From CAZAGO01 sp964485045 (GTDB taxonomy: Archaea; Nanobdellota; Nanobdellia; Pacearchaeales; GW2011-AR1): a stretch of DNA of 5,161 nucleotides. Shown here piece by piece: positions 1-4,495 of the stretch. Made by a program: the position numbers and the translations under genes. How positions within the stretch are numbered: the stretch's first letter is position 1; each line of letters begins with the position of its first letter. Location: positions 1 through 5,161 of the forward strand of contig CAZAGO010000028.1 of assembly GCA_964485045.1 (NCBI GenBank), given 5' to 3'. Under the pieces are notes generated by a model, which did not search any database, had not been told where the DNA came from, and worked only from the letters and a program-made list of their open reading frames with translations.

Positions 1-122
1 TTTAAAATAGATTTCTAAATTTATTATTAAAGAATTATACTTGGAAACTTTTGTCAGCTCTGTATATATTTTTTTCTTAAGTATCAATATACTCTTGTTG
101 CGGGAATGGACTGAGATAACTT

Positions 123-131
123 TTTATATTA
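123..131 (+). promoter_or_regulatory. TATA-box promoter of the nuclease gene
   Basis: TTTATATTA lies with its centre about 24 bp before the ATG at 150. In archaea transcription starts about 25 bp after the TATA box, so the mRNA would begin at or next to the start codon, i.e. leaderless. No ribosome binding site precedes the ATG. The upstream stretch 1-122 holds no gene I can support. Confidence 0.6.
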
Positions 132-149
132 AATTAACTCTACTAAAAG

Positions 150-674
150 ATGATAAAAGGCGGAGTTGGTGGATCCAAAACTCAAACGGGACTTGAGTTT
201 GAAAAAAGAATTAACCTAAGAGAGGTTTTTAGTAGAGTAAAGAACTACTCAATTTCTGGAAGCGATTTAATATATAGGGGAAAACTTGTTGCAAAACTAT
301 TCAAAAAGAATGAGGTTTATAATAGATTCCTTAAAGACTTAAAGGTTGATTGGTCTGAAAAGCTATCTAAAAAAATGTTGCCAGATGAAACTATTTTTGT
401 TTTAGCAAATAAAACATTATTTATTGTGGAAATGAAGTTTCAGAAAGTTGCTGGTTCTGTAGATGAAAAACTTCAGACCTGTGATTTCAAAAAGAAACAA
501 TATCAAAAATTATTTTATGGAACGGGTATAAAAATAGAATACTGCTATATTTTGAATGATTGGTTTATGCATCCAAGCTATAAGGACACATTAAATTATG
601 TTACATCCGTAGATTGTAAGTATTTCTTTGGCACATTACCCTTTGAATATCTAGGCTTACCTCAACCAGAATAA
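150..674 (+). CDS. Short type II restriction endonuclease, PD-(D/E)XK fold
   Basis: Predicted restriction endonuclease of 174 residues, cleaving DNA not protected by the adjacent methyltransferases. Seen: a glycine-rich N-terminus (GGVGGSKTQTGLEFEKR, residues 4-20), then P78-D79 and, after a beta-strand-like stretch, E94-M95-K96. This is the PD...ExK arrangement of metal-dependent nucleases, with D79, E94 and K96 as likely catalytic residues. It is followed by GSVDEKLQT (102-110) and a Lys-rich helix. There is no signal peptide or membrane segment. The 3' end overlaps the convergent dpnA-like gene by 13 bp, and the pairing with two adenine methyltransferases supports the assignment. It is much shorter than DpnII/MboI nucleases (about 280-290 residues) and I see no resemblance to them. 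GATC specificity is inferred only from the neighbouring methyltransferase. It contains a GATC site at 172-175. The ATG is chosen for the TATA spacing; the next in-frame Met is far inside. Confidence 0.8.
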   Translation: MIKGGVGGSKTQTGLEFEKRINLREVFSRVKNYSISGSDLIYRGKLVAKLFKKNEVYNRFLKDLKVDWSEKLSKKMLPDETIFVLANKTLFIVEMKFQKVAGSVDEKLQTCDFKKKQYQKLFYGTGIKIEYCYILNDWFMHPSYKDTLNYVTSVDCKYFFGTLPFEYLGLPQPE

Positions 675-1462
675 TTTTCAAAGGTAACCTCGGCTTTATC
701 GTTTCCCTTACTTAACCTATTTTTTATAATTTCAAAATATTTTTCATTTATTTCTATTCCTATCGAGTTTCGATTATAATATCTAGAAGCCACAGAAGTG
801 GTTCCGGATCCAACAAACGGATCTAAGATAAGATCTCCTTCTTCACTGCAAGATAAAATAATCCTCTTTAATAGCTGAAATGGTTTTTGATTAGGGTGCT
901 CTCCTGCCCACTTTTCACTTCTTGGAGTTAACGGAATACTCCAAACATTTCTCGTTTGTTTTCCCTTTGGATTTAATTGATCTTCAATATGATCTTTAGT
1001 CCAATTATAATCAAATTTCCATTTCTTTCCATCACCGTTTTTTGTTGCCCAGATTAAATGCTCTGTACTTTCTGTAAAAAATCTACAAGTAATATTTGGC
1101 TGTGCATTTGGCTTAAACCAGACAATACTATTGTTAATCTTTATTTCAGGGTGTTCTTCTTGAAGGATAAACCCTATTTGATAGATATTATGAAAGCTCC
1201 CAGAAATCCATAAACTTCCCCCATGTTTTAGTACTCTGATACACTCAGAAAGCCATTCCTTATTGAATCTTAAAAAATCTTCTTTTGAAAAAATATCCCA
1301 TTCTTCTTGCATAGTCACATGCTTACTATACTCCCAGGATAATCCTTTCTTTTTAGACATATTATAAGGGGGATCTGCAAAAATTAAATCAACTGAATTT
1401 TCTGGAATTGTTTTTAGAACTTTTAGTGCATCACCAAAAATAAGTCGATGTTTTGTGCTCAT
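662..1462 (-). CDS. dpnA: DpnA-like beta-class adenine-N6 DNA methyltransferase
   Basis: Transfers a methyl group from S-adenosylmethionine to adenine N6 in DNA. The 266 residues have beta-class order: catalytic motif IV first (DPPY, 30-33), then WISGSFHNIY (85-94), a specificity region with FKPNAQPNITCRFFTESTE (116-134), EKWAGEHPNQKP (183-194), and the AdoMet-binding DPFVGSGTT last (214-222). The WISGS.HNIY, PN.(S/T)CR.FT.STE and EKWAG.HP.QKP blocks match my memory of DpnA, the second DpnII-system methyltransferase, which also modifies single-stranded GATC DNA. It starts 8 bp after the dpnM-like stop codon, so the two are one operon. I see no ribosome binding site in the short spacer. Its 3' end overlaps the convergent nuclease gene. 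The enzyme class is clear; single-strand activity is inferred from the family. Confidence 0.9.
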   Translation of the reverse strand: MSTKHRLIFGDALKVLKTIPENSVDLIFADPPYNMSKKKGLSWEYSKHVTMQEEWDIFSKEDFLRFNKEWLSECIRVLKHGGSLWISGSFHNIYQIGFILQEEHPEIKINNSIVWFKPNAQPNITCRFFTESTEHLIWATKNGDGKKWKFDYNWTKDHIEDQLNPKGKQTRNVWSIPLTPRSEKWAGEHPNQKPFQLLKRIILSCSEEGDLILDPFVGSGTTSVASRYYNRNSIGIEINEKYFEIIKNRLSKGNDKAEVTFENYSG

Positions 1463-1470
1463 TTTTCATT

Positions 1471-2298
1471 TTAGTAGTTTGTGATGACAATTTCATTTAT
1501 TTTTCCTCTTTTTGTTGCATCACAATTAATCATTCTGCTAGCTTGAACAAAATGAATATTATATCCTTTATATAAATTTTTAATAAACTCTGTATTACTG
1601 TTAGAGAGCATTACTTTACATCCTTTTTTGTCTAATTGTTTAAAAATTTCTGCTAATTTTTCTTGCTCTTTCTCTAAGAAATTACTTTTTGTATAAGTTG
1701 TAAAGCTCTTACCCTTCTTAAGAGGATAATAAGGGGGATCAAAATAAATAAAATCTCCTTTTTTAGCTTCTTTAATAGAATTATAAAATTCATTCACAGT
1801 TATGTCATCTTTTTGTAGAAGTTTTGATATCTCTCTTAGATCTTCTTCATTACAAATTGCGGGATTTTTATAACTTCCAATTGGAACATTAAATTGCCCT
1901 TTAGAATTAACCCTATACAGCCCATTAAAACAAGTTCTATTTAGATACAGAAATCTAGCTGCAATTTTAATCGGAGTTAGATTTTTTACATTTTCTGCTC
2001 TTATCTGATAATAGAATTCCTTATTATGTTTTAGTTTATATTTTTTCAATAAAGAGATTAATTCATCAATATTGCCCTTAACAACATTATAGGTTGTAAT
2101 CAATTCTTCATTTATATCCGAAAGATAAATTTTTTCAATTTCTGGATGAGTCTTAAGTAAATATATTGCAACTGTTCCTCCTCCAACAAATGGCTCAAAA
2201 TACCTCTTTATTTGCCTAGGAAAAAATTTCTCGAATTGTTCTAAGAGTTGTTTTTTTCCACCTGCCCATTTAATCAACGAAGGAACCTCTCTTTTCAT
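1471..2298 (-). CDS. dpnM: Dam/DpnM-like alpha-class adenine methyltransferase (GATC)
   Basis: Adenine-N6 DNA methyltransferase of the Dam family, 275 residues against about 280 for Dam and DpnM. Order is alpha-class: N-terminal KWAGGK (10-15) and the AdoMet-binding FEPFVGGG (34-41), acidic SDIN (60-63), then the target-recognition part with NRTCFNGLYRVN (120-131) and QFNVPIGSYKNP (135-146), catalytic DPPY (187-190), SNSN (232-235) and a C-terminal RGKINEIVITNY (264-275). The recognition part is very like DpnM as I recall it, so GATC is the expected target. It is the first gene of the methyltransferase operon and its mRNA is probably leaderless (TATA box about 23 bp before the ATG). With the downstream DpnA-like enzyme it would protect the host from the convergent nuclease. 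An orphan regulatory role is less likely given that neighbour. Confidence 0.93.
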   Translation of the reverse strand: MKREVPSLIKWAGGKKQLLEQFEKFFPRQIKRYFEPFVGGGTVAIYLLKTHPEIEKIYLSDINEELITTYNVVKGNIDELISLLKKYKLKHNKEFYYQIRAENVKNLTPIKIAARFLYLNRTCFNGLYRVNSKGQFNVPIGSYKNPAICNEEDLREISKLLQKDDITVNEFYNSIKEAKKGDFIYFDPPYYPLKKGKSFTTYTKSNFLEKEQEKLAEIFKQLDKKGCKVMLSNSNTEFIKNLYKGYNIHFVQASRMINCDATKRGKINEIVITNY

Positions 2299-2316
2299 AT
2301 TTAAGCTACCTTTATT

Positions 2317-2329
2317 TAATTTATAGATC
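2317..2329 (-). promoter_or_regulatory. TATA box of methyltransferase operon with adjacent GATC
   Basis: On the - strand TATAAATTA (2325-2317) lies about 23 bp before the ATG at 2298, giving a leaderless or nearly leaderless transcript. The bases just upstream are AGATCT, where the TFB recognition element would sit, and they carry a GATC site at 2326-2329. The operon's own Dam-like product could therefore methylate its promoter; that regulatory reading is an inference. Confidence 0.5.
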
Positions 2330-2348
2330 TTTCTATGTCTATTTAGAG

Positions 2349-2411
2349 CCCTAAAACTTTATAAATATTTCGGTCCCTAAAATTTATAAAGAATATTTCC
2401 CTTTAAATTTC
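2349..2411 (+). repeat. Phased direct repeats and TATA boxes upstream of abrB gene
   Basis: Two imperfect direct repeats begin with CCCTAAAA at 2349 and 2375 (26 bp apart). Both contain the palindromic TTTATAAA (2358-2365 and 2383-2390) and end in ATATTTC-like bases. A weaker third unit, CCCTTTAAATTTC, begins at 2399. The second TTTATAAA is about 27 bp before the ATG at 2413, the right place for a leaderless start. The repeats could be an operator for the small AbrB protein, which sits just downstream. They may also act on the divergent methyltransferase operon, since TTTATAAA reads the same on both strands. Confidence 0.55.
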
Positions 2412-2412
2412 T

Positions 2413-2580
2413 ATGAAGATTATAAAAGAAAAATCCAGGGAATACAATGGAAAACCTTATTTTAAGTATAAAATTAACTTGCCTGAAGCAGTATTGAAAG
2501 AAGCAGGCTTCAAAGAAGGTGAAGATCTAGCTGTGGATGTTCTTAGAGGAGAAGTTAGATTAAAGAAGAAAAAAGCTTAA
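2413..2580 (+). CDS. Small AbrB/SpoVT-type DNA-binding protein
   Basis: A 55-residue protein beginning MKIIKEKSREYNGKPYFKY and ending RLKKKKA. The centre reads INLPEAVLKEAGFKEGEDL (21-39) followed by AVDVLRGEVRL (40-50). This is the AbrB/SpoVT/MazE pattern: a strand, 'x-(I/L)P..(V/I)L...G...GD.(V/L)', then paired strands. These swapped-hairpin domains bind DNA as dimers, as transition-state regulators or toxin-antitoxin antitoxins. The gene consists of this single domain plus a Lys-rich tail. No toxin gene is adjacent. It is divergent from the methyltransferase operon across 114 bp, which suggests a local regulator. The ATG fits the TATA spacing and no Shine-Dalgarno sequence is present. It could instead be a solitary antitoxin remnant. 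Confidence 0.75.
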   Translation: MKIIKEKSREYNGKPYFKYKINLPEAVLKEAGFKEGEDLAVDVLRGEVRLKKKKA

Positions 2581-2643
2581 AATACCTCGAGATTCTATGA
2601 AATGACCATGATGTATAGATGCCCTTGCTGTGAATTCGAGACA

Positions 2644-2660
2644 AAAGTCTTTTAGACTTT
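2644..2660. other. Short hairpin downstream of abrB gene
   Basis: AAAGTC-TTTTA-GACTTT can form a 6-bp stem with a 5-nt loop, about 65 bp past the abrB stop. It may mark the end of that transcript or of the oppositely oriented tRNA transcript, but no long T-run follows. The rest of 2581-2713 shows only a 17-codon micro-ORF (2602-2655). Confidence 0.25.
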
Positions 2661-2713
2661 AGCTATATCCTAAATTACACTAAACTTTTCAGAATATAAC
2701 TTAAAGGTTCGAA

Positions 2714-2923
2714 TGCCCCTGCCGGGATTCGAACCCGGGTCACCGCCGTACTCCAAAACATTTCTTTTGGAAAAATTCGGAATGTCAAAATCCTGTTCAA
2801 AGATGAACTGAAGTGATTATCTCAACGATTCTGCTTCGGAATTTTTACATTTTGAGTGTATTTGCATACACAAAATATCCGCATTTGAGAGGGCAGCATT
2901 CTTGGCCTCTGAACTACAGGGGC
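2714..2923 (-). tRNA. tRNA-Glu (CUC anticodon) interrupted by an intron
   Basis: Exons are 2923-2886 (38 nt) and 2748-2714 (35 nt), giving a 73-nt mature tRNA without encoded CCA. Acceptor arm: GCCCCTG pairs with CAGGGGC, discriminator A. D arm: GTTC with GAAT (one G-T pair) and loop AGAGGCCAA. Anticodon arm: CTGCC with GGCGG (one T-G pair) and loop CTCTCAC, so the anticodon is CUC, reading GAG (Glu). Variable loop: TGAC. T arm: CCGGG-TTCGAAT-CCCGG. All arms close and the conserved T8, A14, GG of the D loop, T33 and TTCGA are present. The gene lies alone between the abrB and transcription factor S regions. A possible TATA-like AAATTAAAATTTC lies around 2951-2963. Confidence 0.93.
2749..2885 (-). 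other. 137-nt tRNA-Glu intron at position 37/38
   Basis: Removing these bases restores a complete tRNA, with splicing between A37 and C38, the canonical archaeal site. The junctions fit a bulge-helix-bulge element: CTCT (nt 32-35) pairs with GGAG near the intron 3' end, leaving 3-nt bulges CA^A and TA^C. The intron-side outer helix is weak, so the motif looks relaxed. Internal hairpins are visible: GTGTA-TGCAAA-TACAC, GTTCA-TCTT-TGAAC, and CCAAAA-GAAATG-TTTTGG just before the 3' splice site. The last would compete for the GG of the central helix. AAAAATTC/GAATTTTT (+ strand 2771-2778 and 2839-2846) can also pair. No endonuclease ORF fits. Confidence 0.88.
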
Positions 2924-2940
2924 ATAAAACAAAGTTTTAT
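2924..2940. repeat. Perfect inverted repeat abutting the tRNA 5' end
   Basis: ATAAAAC-AAA-GTTTTAT, 7-bp arms with a 3-nt loop, begins at the base next to tRNA position 1. In the precursor it would form a small leader hairpin, which may affect 5' processing. The AT-rich composition makes chance occurrence possible. Confidence 0.4.
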
Positions 2941-2944
2941 GTTA

Positions 2945-2972
2945 CTCATTAGAAATTTTAATTTCAAATGAG
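2945..2972. repeat. Inverted repeat between tRNA and TFS gene
   Basis: CTCATTAGAAAT and ATTTCAAATGAG form a 12-bp stem with one A-A mismatch and a 4-nt loop. It lies downstream of the TFS stop codon and upstream of the tRNA on the same strand. It could be a 3'-end hairpin for TFS or overlap the tRNA promoter; the sequence does not decide between them. Confidence 0.4.
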
Positions 2973-3029
2973 GGTGATTCATTTTTAGAAGAAATAATCA
3001 ATTTAAATTACTTTTGATATATATTAAAA

Positions 3030-3278
3030 TTACTGGTAATCTCTCCAAGTGTACTCACATTTTACACATTTGAAGAATTTTGTTTCAGATTCATCTCCTG
3101 CTCTTGTTTGGATTGTCCAGAAATACGCTTTATCATGTTTACATTTTTTGCATTTTTCAGAAACTATTGGGAGTACTTCGCTATCTTTATTGGAAACAAC
3201 TGCAACTTCTTTTTTAGCATCTATTTTTTCAGAAGTTGTTAATTTCATTTTATTTTTTGAAGAATAATTGCATCTAGG
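3030..3278 (-). CDS. tfs: Transcription factor S (TFIIS/RpoM-like), start lost in gap
   Basis: Archaeal transcript-cleavage factor, which reaches into the RNA polymerase secondary channel and rescues backtracked polymerase by stimulating RNA cleavage. Numbering from the Met at 3248, the C-terminal zinc ribbon has C33/C36 and C61/C64, with the signature QTRAGDESETKFFKC (47-61). Its D52-E53 is the catalytic acidic tip. From that Met the protein would be only 72 residues with no N-terminal ribbon, but the frame stays open upstream to the assembly gap and encodes PRCNYSSKNK before the Met. '(C)PRCxY' is the usual end of the N-terminal ribbon, so the true start lies in the gap and the protein is probably full-length (about 105-115 residues). 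A GAGGT sequence and a TATA-like box on the far side of the gap fit this. Confidence 0.92.
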   Translation of the reverse strand, partial: PRCNYSSKNKMKLTTSEKIDAKKEVAVVSNKDSEVLPIVSEKCKKCKHDKAYFWTIQTRAGDESETKFFKCVKCEYTWRDYQ

Positions 3279-3378
3279 NNNNNNNNNNNNNNNNNNNNNN
3301 NNNNNNNNNNNNNNNNNNNNNNNNNNNNNNNNNNNNNNNNNNNNNNNNNNNNNNNNNNNNNNNNNNNNNNNNNNNNNN
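3279..3378. other. Assembly gap of exactly 100 N
   Basis: Exactly 100 undetermined bases, a common placeholder for a scaffold join, so the real length may differ. It hides the start of the transcription factor S gene. Confidence 0.99.
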
Positions 3379-3380
3379 TA

Positions 3381-3424
3381 CCTCTTGTTTTATTTTCCTC
3401 TTAACTCATATAATTTATAAATAT
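3381..3424 (-). promoter_or_regulatory. Probable TATA box and ribosome binding site of TFS gene
   Basis: On the - strand ATATTTATAAAT (3424-3413) is a good TATA box. GAGGT (3385-3381), complementary to the 3' end of archaeal 16S rRNA, lies just before the gap. If it is the TFS ribosome binding site, the start codon falls a few bases into the gap. If the gap is close to 100 bp, this yields a protein of about 112 residues, the normal TFS length. It depends on the gap length. Confidence 0.4.
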
Positions 3425-3452
3425 TTGCTTTATTTTCCAGTTTATGCTTTTT

Positions 3453-3471
3453 GAAAAAGATATTCTTTTTC
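3453..3471. repeat. Inverted repeat between divergent TFS and 78-residue gene
   Basis: GAAAAAGA-TAT-TCTTTTTC, perfect 8-bp arms around a 3-nt centre, lies in the intergenic region shared by two divergent genes and just upstream of the TATA-like box at 3481. It could be a regulator site. The simple A/T-run composition keeps confidence low. Confidence 0.35.
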
Positions 3472-3480
3472 TCATAAATC

Positions 3481-3488
3481 TTTAAATA
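3481..3488 (+). promoter_or_regulatory. TATA box of the 78-residue protein gene
   Basis: TTTAAATA is centred about 26 bp before the ATG at 3511, again predicting a leaderless transcript. No Shine-Dalgarno sequence precedes the ATG. Confidence 0.55.
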
Positions 3489-3510
3489 ATTGTAAATAAT
3501 TCTTTTTTGA

Positions 3511-3747
3511 ATGTCTTTAAAAGATTATTCTAGTAATGAAATAGATAAACTTTTGAGAGTTTATTGTGTTTTAGAGAATTTAGAAAGAGAAATTTTAACT
3601 AGAGATTCTAGAGAAGTAAAATGTTTTTTAGGGCTTTTTGAATCTGCTCTTAAAGAGTATTATTCTTTTCCAAAAGAGTTAAAAGAAGTTGCCGGAGTTC
3701 CTGTAAGGTTGAATTCTAAAATAATTGAAGAAATTATAAAATCTTAA
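3511..3747 (+). CDS. Unrecognised 78-residue protein
   Basis: I do not recognise this protein. It looks soluble and mostly helical. A charged N-terminal half (EIDKLLRVYCVLENLEREIL, 10-29) suggests an amphipathic or coiled helix. A second helix-like stretch (CFLGLFESALKEYY, 38-51) follows, and the end RLNSKIIEEIIKS (66-78) is a short amphipathic tail. The two cysteines (19 and 38) form no zinc-binding pattern, and there is no signal peptide or membrane segment. The coding frame is supported by Lys/Glu-rich composition typical of this window, a TATA box at leaderless spacing, and a stop that overlaps the convergent signal peptidase gene by only 4 bp. It may be a lineage-specific small protein. 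Confidence 0.65.
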   Translation: MSLKDYSSNEIDKLLRVYCVLENLEREILTRDSREVKCFLGLFESALKEYYSFPKELKEVAGVPVRLNSKIIEEIIKS

Positions 3748-4394
3748 TTTTCTTTACAAAAACCTCTCTCTTGGGGTATTCTGAATTTTTCGTAGAATAT
3801 TAATTTTCCCCATCCAACATAAGGAATTATTTTAAAAACGGCTTTTGCAATTAATTGGTCTTGGTTTATTCTTTTTTCAATTTCTAATTGCCCATTATTA
3901 TTATCTCCTATTGTGGAAAAAAAATATTTTCCATCTTCTTCTTCTATTTCTATAATTCTATGAATAACTGGATTTTTCTGTCCTGCTTCAAATATAATTA
4001 TATCTCCTATTTTTAATTTTTCAGGATTGGCTCTAATCATGAATAATAAATCTCCTTTGTTAAATCCATTTTTCATTTTTAAGTTTTCAAATTCTTCTTT
4101 AGTTATGTTATACTCTTTGTACTTCCATTCATGTGTTTTCCACCAAGAATCAAAATTTGAAAAAATGTTTCCTGAATGATACATGCTGCATGAATCTACT
4201 ATTGCCATAGGTAGAGAAGTTCCCGTTACCAAGCTTATGAAAGGGAAGAAAATAAACTTTATGAATATAAAAAGAAATACCATAGAAAAGATCCAACCCT
4301 TTAAACTATCATCTTTCCATAATAAATACCAAAATTTTTTAAAAAAATCTTTTCCTTTTTTTGAAATTTTCATCTCTTCTTTTTTTATAACCAT
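3744..4394 (-). CDS. Signal peptidase I, archaeal Ser-His-Asp type
   Basis: Membrane-bound serine protease that removes signal peptides from exported proteins on the outer face of the cytoplasmic membrane. Of 216 residues, 1-32 are Lys-rich and cytoplasmic, and about 34-58 form one hydrophobic anchor (WIFSMVFLFIFIKFIFFPF). The catalytic serine is S70 in VDSCSM (66-71). GDIIIF (130-135) leads into VIHRII (143-148), where H145 replaces the bacterial lysine as in archaeal and ER Sec11-type enzymes. TIGDNNN (161-167) supplies D164. About 45 residues rich in Trp, Tyr and charge (72-117, including FDSWWKTHEW) separate the serine from the GD box, longer than in bacterial SPase I. I recall similar inserts in DPANN homologues. 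The TATA-like TTTAAAAA is about 25 bp before the ATG; Met8 is a possible alternative start. Confidence 0.88.
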   Translation of the reverse strand: MVIKKEEMKISKKGKDFFKKFWYLLWKDDSLKGWIFSMVFLFIFIKFIFFPFISLVTGTSLPMAIVDSCSMYHSGNIFSNFDSWWKTHEWKYKEYNITKEEFENLKMKNGFNKGDLLFMIRANPEKLKIGDIIIFEAGQKNPVIHRIIEIEEEDGKYFFSTIGDNNNGQLEIEKRINQDQLIAKAVFKIIPYVGWGKLIFYEKFRIPQERGFCKEN

Positions 4395-4415
4395 TTTTTT
4401 AATTAGTCAAAAGAG

Positions 4416-4423
4416 TTTTTAAA
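4416..4423 (-). promoter_or_regulatory. TATA-like box of signal peptidase gene
   Basis: TTTAAAAA on the - strand is centred about 25 bp upstream of the ATG at 4394, giving a leaderless transcript. It shares a 101-bp divergent intergenic region with the zinc-ribbon/AbrB-cdc48 operon. Confidence 0.5.
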
Positions 4424-4452
4424 CTATACATGATCTGAGTTCTACCAAAATA

Positions 4453-4460
4453 TTTATAAA
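4453..4460 (+). promoter_or_regulatory. TATA box of the AbrB-cdc48 operon
   Basis: TTTATAAA is a near-consensus archaeal TATA box. Its centre is about 40 bp before the ATG at 4496, so the mRNA would have a leader of roughly 10-15 nt, unlike the leaderless neighbours. The operator repeats start at the very next base. Confidence 0.65.
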
Positions 4461-4494
4461 GTGTATATTTCTTGTGTATACACAAGGTGTATAC
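4461..4494 (+). promoter_or_regulatory. Candidate operator: three GTGTATA repeats with 16-bp palindrome
   Basis: GTGTATA occurs at 4461-4467, 4474-4480 and 4487-4493, exactly 13 bp apart. The middle copy lies in the perfect palindrome CTTGTGTATACACAAG (4471-4486), and the third extends to the palindromic GTATAC (4489-4494), two bases short of the start codon. Placed directly between the TATA box and the ATG, a bound protein would block transcription initiation. The downstream AbrB-type protein is the natural candidate ligand, i.e. autorepression; this is inferred from position. Confidence 0.65.
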
Positions 4495-4495
4495 T

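Noticed and set aside
1..149. A partial gene entering from the left end
   Set aside because: All frames are interrupted by stops and no start codon or recognisable protein was found; only the nuclease promoter is supported.
2349..2411. CRISPR-like or iteron array
   Set aside because: There are only two to three imperfect AT-rich units with no spacers, best explained as promoter/operator repeats.
2706..2748. tRNA 3' end as an integration (att) site for the R-M cassette
   Set aside because: I found no second copy of the tRNA 3' end in 1-2700 and no integrase; only a short inverted, not direct, repeat is present.
2801..2835. C/D-box-like motifs (GATGA, CTGA) on the + strand inside the tRNA intron
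   Set aside because: They lie on the strand opposite to the tRNA transcript; the intron RNA itself has no C (RUGAUGA) or D (CUGA) boxes, so an intron-encoded guide RNA like that of tRNA-Trp is not supported.
3049..3267. 72-codon + strand ORF opposite TFS
   Set aside because: It is the antisense of the clearly conserved TFS zinc ribbon; its composition is that of a shadow frame.
4183..4422. 79-codon + strand ORF opposite the signal peptidase gene
   Set aside because: It is antisense to the membrane anchor and catalytic-serine region of a recognisable gene, with no promoter of its own.
4472..4495. Longer frame for the zinc-ribbon/AbrB gene from TTG at 4472
   Set aside because: The extra codons lie inside the palindromic operator, and the ATG at 4496 starts just before the zinc ribbon with suitable TATA spacing.
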